Part shown: one piece after another, positions 1 to 12,600 of the stretch
Layout: every line of letters begins with the position of its first letter
Numbering within the stretch: the first letter of the stretch is position 1
From: Priapulus caudatus
Taxonomy: Eukaryota; Priapulida; Priapulimorpha; Priapulimorphida; Priapulidae
Reading direction: 5' to 3'
Length of the DNA stretch: 64,000 nucleotides
Assembly: GCF_000485595.1 (NCBI RefSeq)
Contig: NW_014577236.1
Location: 259,762-323,761, forward strand
The notes under the pieces: generated by a model
What the model saw: the letters and a program-made list of their open reading frames with translations, nothing else
The model's database searches: none
Told to the model about the DNA's origin: nothing
Position numbers and translations under genes: made by a program

Positions 1-14
1 CACTTTCTGCGTCT

Positions 15-96
15 GTCGTGGTGGCCGAGTGGTTAAGGCGTTTGACTCGAAATCAAATGGGCTATGCCCGCACAGGTTCGAATCCTGTCCACGACG
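15..96 (+). tRNA. tRNA-Ser (anticodon CGA)
   Basis: The 7-bp acceptor stem GTCGTGG (15-21) pairs with CCACGAC (89-95), followed by discriminator G at 96. The D-arm region carries TGGCCGAGTGG. The anticodon stem TTTGA/TCAAA encloses CTCGAAA, giving anticodon CGA (reads UCG, serine). There is a long variable arm as expected for tRNA-Ser, and the T-arm contains GGTTCGAATCC. A TTTT run at 104-107 fits a Pol III terminator. No intron is seen. The gene lies about 460 bp upstream of the PITRM1 start on the same strand and looks functional. Confidence 0.95.
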
Positions 97-558
97 GTCT
101 ACATTTTGCTGAAATTCTGTGTAATACATAGTAAATGTACTTGCGAAAAAGAAAAACAATTTAGTGCCATGTCTAGTATAGCGAGAGATTTCCGCACTGA
201 TCCTCATTACAGTAATTTGAGTAAATTATACAATGGCCCATTGTCAATGACAATATTGTAAAATTATAAACACTAATCATATCATATGACATTTTTGAGG
301 ACAAGATCGAGATGTAAAATTGGCACGTAACATTTTGAATAAAACGAATGCTTATAATGACAAATAAAATTAGCAAATAATCTTTCTAACAAAATATAAG
401 ATATATAGAGCAGTGTTTTTTTCCAGTCTTTCACTTTTCTATCTTCACAAATTGCGGCCAGGTGGCGCTGTATTTGCAATGGCAATGGTTGCGCCCATGT
501 GTTAGGGCTTGTTATTGATGAACTTTATTGTATTATTGCGTCATTTTATTCTTAAGTA

Positions 559-623
559 ATGAACATGTCGATGATACTTCAAAATTGGAAGATGCTAGGC
601 CGTCTGTATCGTAAAGGCTGTTC
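559..623 (+). CDS. PITRM1: PITRM1 exon 1: predicted mitochondrial targeting peptide
   Basis: An ATG at 559 (in-frame alternatives at 565 and 571) follows an in-frame TAA at 553-555. It encodes about 21 residues, starting [19 protein letters not shown]: basic, with no acidic residue, like a matrix presequence. The exon ends TC before a strong GTAAGT donor at 624. Exon 2 begins G GCC AAT, so the split codon TC|G restores the frame. Without splicing, TAA follows immediately. The distance (6.4 kb intron) and lack of conservation in presequences keep this an inference, but start, composition, donor and phase all agree. Confidence 0.75.
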
Positions 624-3404
624 GTAAGTCTTGAAACTTGTCGCTAAAATTATCTTGCAAGGGACTCGTTTAGTCGTTACGTTAGACGTTACAACTTACA
701 CTACAGTTACTGACGTTAGTCGTTACTTCTGAAGTTCTGTAATTATATAAATTAGTATCAGTAATTGAGTATAGCTCGTGAGTAACTTATAGCCGTGCGC
801 GATTCGTCTCCGCAGGGCTATAGCACATTCTGCCATAGATGTAATCTAAGCAAGATGGTCCAACTGATGCTCGACCAAAAATTTATCCCCAAACGTAAAA
901 TGATGCGGGCTTATTTCTAAACACTTATCTGTCAACATGGACATCTCACCAATCTTTTTTGAACGCTTCCACAACTTTACACCAGGATTTAATGCTGTTT
1001 ATTGCCTAAAGTCTAGCAGCTACTGTGTTTTTTTTATTTTGATTTTTCAAATGCGGTTGCTCTGCTTATGTGTGCACGCGTGACTCTTCAGTGCCTAAGA
1101 CTATTGAGGAATAACAGCATAAAGTTACCTGGCTGTAAAGTTGTGGAAGTGTTCAAAAGATAGGTGAGATTGATCAAGAGGATGATTATAGATAAGTGTT
1201 AAAAAGCGCACCGTACATTTAACGTATTTGGGGATTAAATTTTTTGGTCACATCAAGTTGTACGCATTGACTTAGATTACATCTGTGGCAGATATGTGCT
1301 ATATAGCCTCATTGGCACGCGATCGCCGCGGGCCTATAGTACTAGAGCTAAGTAATAAGTAATACCTATACTACTACTACTAGTAGTAGTAGCACTAGTA
1401 GATATAATTACAAAATCAATCATGTATTACAGTAGTAGTAATTAACATGTATGTCATTGACATACAATACGTTATACATGTAACATGGCAATACTATTAC
1501 TATGGTCAATAATATTAATAATTCGCAGTGGTTACGCGTCCGGAACGCGAGTTTTTAAATCGTAGGATGGCGACTGAAGGATAGGACAATCAATCATGTA
1601 TTACAGTATTAGTAATTAACATGTATGTCATTGATAATATACAATACGTTATACATGTAACATGGCAATACAATGGTCAATAATATTAATAATTCGCAGT
1701 GGTTACGCATCCGGAACGCGAGTTTTTAAATCGTAGGATGGCGACTGAAGGATAGGACGGTAACTGATGGTGCGTAGGATCGGTGACTGATTAGGGTTTA
1801 GCGGGCAGGGTATTAAAGCACGAATAATTTATCAATCCTTCAGTGTGCATCTTACGATTTAAAAACTCGGCGTCTGGAACCGGTCGCCTGCTCCAGGCTC
1901 AGCATCGGCTAGCTCCACTCACACAGTGATCTTGCGACGTGCGTACCAGTGTTGAGGTCTCGAGACCGCTGTGATCCGTTGGCTCGGCCGGTCTCGAGGA
2001 CCGTTTTCCTTGCGTCTCGGTCTCGGTCTCGGCCTCGGAGTGCAATGACTCGGACTCGGACTCGGACTGCGAGCCTTCCGGACTCGAGGACAATGGGTCG
2101 AGGACCGCGCTCGAGGCCAACTACATAATCATAGTAGTCATAGATGCTCGTTGACATGTGACCTTTCAGTGCACCTGGGTTGCACGCTGGGTTAACGGCT
2201 AGACACTGACAGGTATTGTTTTAACTTTACACGAACCCGTAATAAAGATTCGATGTTTTGCCTTGCACTGACATTGTGAAAATTGTGCATTTTGTATTAC
2301 AAATGTGAATTATAAGGCAGAAAGGTGTGAAATGATGTCATGAAACCTATGTGCGAGTACTAGTAGGTACTACTATATGACTCTACCACTTTGAAGGTAG
2401 TAGGTACTAGGTGGTAGGTACTTAAGTACTAGCACTCTCTATCTTGGTTCAACAAGCCGCGTCATTCGCATAAAACAGAAATGGATCCGTTACTTTGACA
2501 CGTTTCGTATGACTCTTGTCTCTGTGTTTTCGGCTGACTATACACTTTCGAATGTCTATCGATGCACGGTTGCGCTTTTTTCCCAGATCAATCTCATAAG
2601 CCAAGTCGGATGATTGCCACTAATCTACATTCTACATACAATAGAAATGTTCGTAGCGTAAACAATGCATAATGCACAATGCCGCTAGACGTGCGCGCGC
2701 GGCTATACTAGCATGCGTTTTCGCACCAAGAAAAACCGCATGCTAATCGCGATGGAAATACCGGGTAGTTATTTTCCTAAGTCGACACAAATATGTGCGT
2801 CCCAAAAGTGTCGACTTATGCAAGTTTTATGTACTTTTCTTATTTATGACAACAAGTGACAGATCCGGGGACAGGAAACCCCCCCCCCATTTTTGAACAA
2901 ACACATACATAGAAGTGAGTGGCCTTGTCGGTCTGTGCCCCTTTTTTTATCAAACTGGACTCGACTCGGACTCGGACTCGGACTCGGGTGTGTGGACTCG
3001 GACTCGGGTGGCGCGGACTCGGACTCGGACTCGGACTCGGGGGTGCGGACTCGGGACTCGGACTCGGACTCGGGGGGTGCGCGACTCGACTACAACACTG
3101 GTGCGTACACGCATGATTGCGCAGCAGGACACTCTGCTGGTTGACGTAAATATACAAGATATGCACTGCTGCTGTCTATCCTTTCATCCGTCCTTTCTCG
3201 CGCTCTCTCTCTCTCTTTCACACACACATGCGCACAGCTCTCTCTCCTCTCTCTTCTCTTTCTCTCTCTCACACACACACACACCTCTAGCTCTGGATCT
3301 GGATCGGGATAGTTTTTTGCGTAGCCCACGATTACATGGATAATAACGCAGGCACCGCCATTTTGAGTGGTCATCCGAGCCACGGGAGATTCACAGTCTC
3401 CAAG

Positions 3405-3440
<36 letters not shown>

Positions 3441-3480
3441 ACACACACACACCACACACACACACACCACACACTTCTAG

Positions 3481-3511
<31 letters not shown>

Positions 3512-3613
3512 TCTCTCTCTCTCTCTCTTCTCTCTGTCTCTGTCTCTGTCTCTGTCTCTGTCTCTGTCTCCTGTCTCTGTCTCTGTCTCTGTCTCTGTCT
3601 CTGTCTCTGTCTG

Positions 3614-3674
<61 letters not shown>

Positions 3675-6600
3675 TTCTCTTACACACACACACCACCATA
3701 CACACACACACACGTGCACACACACACACACACACACCTCTAGCTCGCTCTCTCTCTCACTCATGCATACACACACACATACACATTCCCTCTCTTTCTC
3801 TCTCTCACGCACACACACACACACACACTCGGCAATCAGCAGAGCATCCCGTTGCGCAATCATGCGTGTACGTGTCACAAGATCACTGTGTGAGATGGAT
3901 GTCCGGACGCGTAGCCTAGCGGCTCCTCGTCCAGAACCGGTCGCGTAGCCACGGCCTTAATAATTAGTTTCAGTCTCTGCAGACACTAAAGCAATGCCAA
4001 TGGTACAACTTCAAGTATGACACTATAGTTCACCGTTAAATATATTATTAATATTATGTAGCGCTGGCAGTGTGCTGACTCTTGCATGATTTTCTCAACG
4101 AAGAATTACGCTTTATTCTTGCCAGGTAGTGGGTCGTGTGTTATATCCTGCACATAACCTACCTAATTTAGTACTCCTAATTTTGTTGACCTCCAACAAA
4201 CTCAGTTTCCTGAAGAAGTGGCACGGGGTTAATGTTAGAAAAACCTAGTGGGGTAAAATAGATTAACTACACATTTTTATCAAATAACTTCATGTACACC
4301 TATGCATGAGTTACAGAGAGTTTCCCACCATCATGCCACCAGATGTGATTTTAGGGGATGCAATCTAAGCTGTTGGCCGCAAGAAATGAGGACGAAATCT
4401 CTCTTCAATGTGTGCATAGGTGTAAAGTTATTGAATATAAATACTCAGTTAACACATATATTTGTCTGAACTATTTCACTCTTCAATGAAAGCCCTTCCA
4501 ATGGAAGTTCCGATGGAAGTTCCATTTCTGCAGGAACTTCAGTGCAGATGGAAGTTCAGCTGGCATAGTTGATTAGGTAGGCTGTGTGCAGGATGTTACA
4601 CAATGCAATTAGGCTTACTTGCCTTCAGTATGCTTGTAGGAAAATTTTTCATGATGGGGCCATAATAAAAGTATTGTTTGTTTGCCCTCACCCGACCGAC
4701 CCGCCGAAAAGGGGCTGACTCAAACATTTTCATTGATCTTTTCCATTATTTTTTTTACAAATTGTATCGCTTTACATTTTATAAATATGTAAGCAATACA
4801 TTATAATTTTATGTACCAAGCAAAACAAACGTTCAACGTAAAAGGTATCTCCACACAAGCACACCCGAGCATGTAGACACCATGCTGAATTTGTAAAAGA
4901 CCCACCTAAAAAAAAAAGCCTACCTACCTACCGAAACTTTTCAGCCTAGGTCGGGTGAGGACAAACAAAGATTTTTTAATTGTGGCCTGAACTTAAATAT
5001 AAATGTTTCCTCGGTGCTGGGCAGAGCATAGCAATGGCAGTGGTTGTTAGATGAGCAGCACGAGTTGAACTCTGGAGCATTTTTGCACTGTAATAACCAA
5101 TAAGTTTCTGTAAGTATTCTGCCTATAGTGAGCACAGTACATTCCCGTAATACCGATCTGGATATTCATTCATTTATCTACTTTGAATTAACCAAGTAGA
5201 CACTAGGAATCTTTACTAACTGATACTTCAGTTGGTAAACAAGCAAGCTTCATCTCAATGCTCATGGATCGTTGTCACCTCTATTCAGCAAATACTGAAT
5301 TTGCTTGTTTCCAATCTACTACGTAAATGGGGGAATCTGTCTGTCACTCTGTCCGTCTATCTTCTCAAGTCCCGTATGAGGTCTCCCCCAACACCATATA
5401 TATTCTGAATCAGCATGACGCGACGACCATTTTAAGCCAAAAAAATTTGCAAATTAAGCCAACAAAATATGCAAAAAAAACAAAAACACAAAAAACGAGG
5501 GTATATGTACCTTAACTATCTATTGTGTCATGTCACACCGGGTGCTATAGTTATTTATTAAATCTTACCATTTCTTTAATTCGTTGTCAAATGTTATCAA
5601 ATTCTCATGTTCTCATATGATTCCTATGTTTATTATGTAATTATGTCTTTCTTCCATGACCCGAGAGGGGCATACAAGAAATATAATTAATTCAATCCAA
5701 TGCATAAAATCTCATTGGACGGTGGCGCCCCCTGCGAATGAGCGGTACATTTTCGAACGAGTTTGGACAGATTTCCCCATTTATGCAGTAGATTTATGTA
5801 TGTAATAAGGGGAAAATAAGGGGAAAAAAGAGAAAAAGGGAGGGGGGAGGGAGAGGGGGAAAAAGGGAAAGGGAGGGAGAGGGATGGATGTACAGCCGTG
5901 ATGGCAGACTAAATTCTAGCTCTTTTCTCCTTTATCCCGGGCATCGCCGGGTAGCCCAGCTAGTAATACTATATAGGCATACTCTGCTTATAACTGCTTA
6001 ATTAGTGGTGTGTAGTGTTTGCTACATGGACCTTATTCCTCCAATTGTTTAGTTACTATATCTGTTAAGTCGTCTGTACGCAAACATAGTACTGTGTATC
6101 TTAAATTATTATAACCTAAAACCTAAAAACTATATATATTAATAATATGCCATTGTGACAGCACACATTTTGCGATTTATTTAAGTGGCGTTGTAGTTTC
6201 AGAACCTGATTTTTGACAAAACTTAGGGCCAATCATAAACCATATTGGTAAACAGAAATGGTGATTACAAATATTGCCAGTCTCCAATTGGAATTTTTAA
6301 ATGATTTTGGTGTCATTGTGCTTCTTGATGTCTCAGTTTGGGTAACATTAGGTTGGCTCAGTGCTTTTGATTTAGTTTAAAACCATTTTTACTTTATGCA
6401 TTTTGTCATACCTTCAAATAACCATTCTATGTGAAAAACTGAAATTTGATCAAATTCGAGTCAGGGCAGTAAATAAAACCATATCGTTTGTCAATGGAAA
6501 TGAATGTTGGAAAGATAACTATTCTCCACTTGGCAATTTTGAAGCCGATAAAATTATATTTCTGACTGTTTACAAATTAAATATACTTCCCCACATGAAA

Positions 6601-9600
6601 ACATCATCCTACTATTTTTAATAATTTAGTTTTTCAAAATTACAGTCATTGTTGAAGAAAGTGATTAAACCGTGTGAGACTTTAAACACTACAAAACCAG
6701 AATGCATTGGATAACTATATGGCCATTGGACCATTTCCACCTGTTGGGCCGTAGCCTAGGCATAAAATATATTGGTGTTTCATGGCACATTGATCATTTA
6801 ATAGAAAATCAAGTAAATAATGCCAATGAAATATTATATAATACAGTTGAGTCGGGATTATTCCACCTAACCAAGGCCTATAGTTGGTTGGATAATCCAA
6901 CAATTCATATAATATGGAAATTGGGGGTTGGGTTTGATCTTCATTCCATGCCGGATGAAATGGAAATGCAGTATGAAAATTATATTTAACTGAAATTATT
7001 TCCTTTCAGGGCCAATAGGCATTTTTGCTCTCGTGCGGTTCAAACTGCAAAAAAGTATGAAGCAGGACAGTGTATTCATGGTTATCGAGTAGAGAAGGTA
7101 TTGTATTTCTGTGTGTTTTTATGCATTTGTTTAAAATAACGTCAAGAGCTAATGATACCTATACCTAGTTATTACTAGCAGGGCTTGAAACTAATGCTTG
7201 CCGAATTGCCCGAGGTTACTAGATATCTGTAGCGGCTAGTAGCATGTCTTGGCAGACCATCCTTGTTGGCGAGTGTTGGTAATACTTGAATCCGTAGCTA
7301 CTTTTTGTGCAACTGTTTTCATCTGGTTTAAGTATAAAATTTGTGTGCACAAATGTAAATTTCATCACTAGATTTCAGCAGGCTTCCTAATATTGATTTA
7401 AATTAGGTCCCATTACCAAAGTAGCAAGACTTGGAATGCATCTCAGATAGTCTAAAATAAAAATTGTTCTGGGGAGCCCACCCCCCTTCCCAAGACCCAC
7501 GTGATCATACTCACCTCCTGTGCACAGCTAACTGCTTGCCGTGGTGCTAGGTTAGTTTCAAGCCGTACTAATAGATATTATTAGCTATTAATAACGTGCA
7601 AAGACGTATTCACATGGTATTTGTAATATTTGTGTTATGTTTAAACAGTGTGGCAATTAACGTACATTGATGAGATTAGAACTGATATCTATGTTGACCA
7701 TCTATTCAATTAATAAATAAATCATAAGTGACATTGATAATGAGATATGTGTACTTATTTCAGGTTGAGCCTATTCCAGAACTGTACTTAACGGCTGTGA
7801 AATTAGAGCACGAGGGAACAGCTGCACAGCACATTCACATTGCCCGAGAAGACCGTAACAATGTTTTTAGGTGAAACTAATCTAACCTTTTCATTTTCTT
7901 GTGTGGTTCACACTCTTCAATACTGTTTATCTGAATCCATAGTATCAGGATACCTCATAGAGAGTAATAATTTATAGTACAGTGAAGAGACAATAATTTT
8001 ACTATAATTTTACATAATTTTAATAATATTATGTTATTATATACTTGTGCTCAATAGTCATCTTGACCTTCCAGCTGTTAATGAAACATCTAGCTGGCAT
8101 CTGTATTTATTAAATAAATATTAAAAAGCTCTATAAACATGCTAGATGTTAAATACGTGATGTCAAATTTTCTTGCAGTGTCTCGTCTGTCTAATTATAA
8201 AATGATAAGTTTGTTTGTCTTCCCTTTTCTGATTATTATTAATCTTTTTGCAAGATATCATATTATCTGGAGTGTATAATATAGATCTATATTATACACT
8301 CCTAATATTATCCACCCTATTTTGGTGGTGTCTGATGCATTTATTGTTGTATTACAGTGTTGGGTTAAGAACCACTCCACTAGACAGCACAGGTGTGCCC
8401 CACATTTTAGAACACACGACATTATGTGGGTCTGAAAAGTTTCCATGCAGAGATCCCTTCTTTAAAATGTTGACCCGGTCTCTTTCAACATTTATGAATG
8501 CATTTACTGGTAGGTTCTAGTATATCCTAAATAAATATCTTGCTAATGTCTGTAAAAATTTACTCGCATGGTAACTTTTGTACTTTATCTTATATTATTA
8601 CTTTATATTTACCTAACATTTATTCTAGTTAAATTCAAAAAAGAATATCTTGCCTAAAATACAGAGCATGTGAGCTTCTAAATAGTAATGTAAGGTAGTT
8701 AATGATCATCAGAAAACATGTATCGAAATTCTGAACTATTCAGTGTATTATTTTTAGCTAGTGATTGGACCATGTACCCATTTTCAACCCAGAATGCTCA
8801 GGACTTCGAAAATTTGCTGTCAGTTTACCTAGATGCAGTCTTCTATCCACAACTCAGAGAACTTGACTTTATGTAAGTTCACTTGAGGTCATGGTACTAT
8901 TAATATGAAATCTACGTGTCAGTATGTATATATCAGTTAGATACATCATATTAAAGGGACAGTAGCCTCTAGGATTTTACTGCATACAACTGTACTTACT
9001 GTGTAACAAATCGTCTATACCCACATGTATTTATTACCAGATACCTAATTTAATTGTTATAATTATTTACACATCAACGCTACGATATTTGAACGGCGCC
9101 ATGACACCCGCGACCGTGCTGCCACCCCGAAAAAGTTGCGTATTTGACAATTTATTTTGCAGGTTACAGACCGAGGGCTAATCACAAAAGTGCAATTATA
9201 TTTATACCTAAATGCTATTTAACCGAACGATATTCATTTTAGGGCAAATTTATCCATATTATAACTGAAACTATATGTCGTTTATAAGATATTACAATTC
9301 TTTTGTTTTTAAATGAATAAATAAGAAACACCCTCGTCTGTAGCCCTTGGCTGGAAAGTGGTTTTGTGCAACTTATCAGATCGTGCACTTTGAGTGGCGC
9401 CACCGTCGTTGTAATCAAACTGTAGTCGTTAGTTTTAAAACATTTTTTAATAATATTTCTAATGGTGATTGAACCATGAAACTTTTTATGTAGCATAATT
9501 ATAACCTAAATTAGCTGAAAATAACCCTAGAACCTAGAGTAAACTCTCCCTTTAAGCAAATGTTTGAATGATTTGATTTGAATGCAGGCAAGAAGGGTGG

Positions 9601-12600
9601 AGACTGGAGCATCAAGTTGTGAATGACCATGGCTCACCTATAGTTTTTAAAGGAGTTGTCTTCAATGAGATGAAAGGAGCATTTGTAAGCATGGAACCTT
9701 GGATATCCTAATTAACATTATGCTTATCTTTTGTTTTTCTTAATATATGCTATTTATAACTAGTGACACATTAGTAAGGATTAGTAAGTACATGAAATTC
9801 GTTTGGATTGAATGACATTTCTTTTAATCGAATTATTTCTAATTATTAGGCAAGTCCAGAACAAGTGTATGCACAGCACCTACAAAACAGTCTTTATCCT
9901 AGTCACACGTACTCACATGTCAGTGGAGGCCAACCACTGTCCATTCCTGATCTCACATGGGAAAAACTGCGGCAATTTCATGCAGCCCACTACCATCCTA
10001 GCAATGCAAGGTTTGTTACATGTCTTTAATTATGTGCATTTAGCTACATTCTATTTATGCAACCATGTCACCAGGAATGTAGAAACATTGTTTATAGAAG
10101 AGCGAATATAGAGTATGACAAAGTAAATGAGGAAAATCTATGGGAAACCCAGTGAAACTTTGGAGCTTCTCTGTCATACAGGTTCTACACTTACGGCAAC
10201 CTGCCACTGGAGAGGCATCTGGAGTTGATTGACTCACTAGTCCTGAGTCGATTTAGCAGGGTCAACACAGACACCAGTGTTCCTGATCAACAGCGATGGA
10301 GCAAGCCTGTAGGTTTATCACTAAGTTGCATGGTACACTATTGATACAGCTTCGTGCTCTGCCCTTACTCCAACTTGGAGGTTATATATATATATATATA
10401 TATATATGTATTTATTTATTTATTTATTTTTATTTATTTACCTGATTGGATACTATGAGTTACTTCTACGAGTTCTTTCCTTACTGTTGTTGTTATAACA
10501 TTCTTGTCGATTTTGTTATAGAATTTATAGTTAAATATACGAAATGTACTTGTCACATATTAATGTACCACAATAATATTAGTAGAAGTGCTTGAGGTAA
10601 TATTGCACTATCCTTTCTATCCATTGAGTGCAGTAGAGATACAATGGATCTGGTGTATTGGACAATAATTAATGATATAACATGACTGATTGTGTGATGG
10701 TTATGATCTTTCATAGAGGACAGTGACGGTTAACTGCGCACCTGATAACATGGCACCAAACCCGGACAGGCAGACAACAGTATCTGTTAGCTACCTACTT
10801 TCAGGGTAAAGCATTTTAGGTGACTTGGCATTGTTTTGTTGTGATCCTGAGCTACAATACATGTCCAACAACATTGCCATGCATATTATATAGGATGATA
10901 TTAATTTATGTAATCATATAGTCTTAATTTATAATGCTATGTACCATAAAAGGTACTAGGTTTTCTATTGGTGAATTTGCAGTATCACTGATACATTTGA
11001 AGACTGTACATTGAGCATCATAGGCAGTCTTCTCACAAGTGGGCCAACTTCACCTTTCTACCAGTCACTGATAGAGCCAGGCATCGGTGCCGACTTCTCA
11101 CCAAGTACAGGGTACCTCATCTTTTGCTTATAAGTGTTTCAAGTCGAGACTACATTTGATTGATTGAATTGCACTCCCTGCGGTAAAGTGGTAATTAAAT
11201 TAAGGGTGAGAATAATCACTTTTCTATTTACGTGTTTATGAATGGAACTTCAGGTGTACAGTAGTGAACTGAGGTAAAGGGTGTTTTTAACGTTTTCTTA
11301 CCAAATTTCATTTTTCAATGTTTTCAGTTTATATATTTGTATCTGTTGATGTCAGGTCACATACACGAAACATACATTTATGTAAATTTATAACTGGGGC
11401 ATGTGTTTCTGTTTATCAACAGATATAGTGGAGATTTAAAGGAAGGTGCATTCTCTATTGGTTTGCAAGGAATAGCAGAGGATGATGTGCCAATAGTGGA
11501 AGACATCATAAGAGAGACCTTTGACAAAGTCATCGAGTAAGCTTCATTGATCCAGGATTAGCATATACTTTATGGGGATATTATATTCTAATAATAATCA
11601 TATTACTGCATGGGGGCAGTTTACATTTCTGCCTGCCTTTTAGCTTTGGCAAAGTTGAATAGTCTGTTTAGCGAGTAACTTCCATCATAGACATTCATAA
11701 ATTAGCTAGTTATTCATATTAATGGATTAGCTTCCTGGTCATCATTTTCCAACTTAACATTTAGAATTGAGAAACCATGTTTTGTGTTAATTACAGGGAG
11801 GGTTTTCCACAGGAGAGAATAGACGCACTTTTGCACAACATTGAGCTATCACTGCGTCATCAAACATCCAACTTTGGTCTGGGCCTTGCAGTGGTAAAAC
11901 ATATACAGTGTGATAATTACTTCCAATACATCCCTAATTATGAATAATTAATTTACTTCATGATTTTTATTATCAGAATCTAAATTTTTTGCCCTTACTA
12001 TTAAAAATGTTAATTATGCACCTGAATGATAACTGAATTTCATTAAATAGTGGTTATAAACTTATGATCAATCCTATGCTGGTCACTTGTTGTGCAAGCC
12101 AACTACGACTGTGTTTGATGTATTCATGTGCATTTTTATGTTGATTGCAAATCCAGATCATTACGCACATATCTCAGCATGTTGTCTTTCATTGATAGAG
12201 CATTGCAGCAGTGTGGAATCATGATGGCAGTGCGCTTGATGCACTTAAGGTCACCAAAAACGTGGAAAAATTTAAGCAGCATGTCAAGGAAGATCCAAAG
12301 TTCTTACAAAACAAAGTCAAGCAATACTTCAAGGTAGAGAAATCTGTGCAATTTTAATGATTATTCAAATATTATTCATTAATGCAGAGCTATTTGGGGA
12401 AAATCACGCAGCCTTTGTCAAACGAACAACATTTTTGTCATCTGTATAGGCTATTCTTAGTATCTCAGATTTTTATCTATGGATGCAGCTTCATTTAGGT
12501 AACTTTAATTGGTCCCCAGGAAAACACGCACAAATTGAATTTGATCATGGTTCCTAAAGAAAAATACAAGTTAGAGGTGGAGAAGAAAGAAGATGAAAAA

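Larger units (their letters stand above)
624..7009 (+). other. PITRM1 intron 1, transposon-filled
   Basis: 6.4 kb intron. It contains a microsatellite-rich inverted-repeat element (1524-3956), a 450 bp TIR element (4145-4594), a ~330 bp TIR element (4658-4987) and a Helitron-like relic (5315-5963). The parts 624-1413 and 5964-7009 are AT-rich; the open frame at 6702-6989 has no recognisable protein features and ends at the exon 2 acceptor region. Confidence 0.7.

Noticed and set aside
3090-3878. Several 100-140 codon frames on both strands (Ser-Leu, Arg-Glu, Val-Cys repeats)
   Set aside because: Translations of (CT)n, (CA)n and (CTGTCT)n microsatellites.
6702-6989. 95-codon frame before PITRM1 exon 2 as its first exon
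   Set aside because: Stops before the acceptor at 7010 and lacks targeting-peptide character; exon 1 at 559 fits phase and composition.
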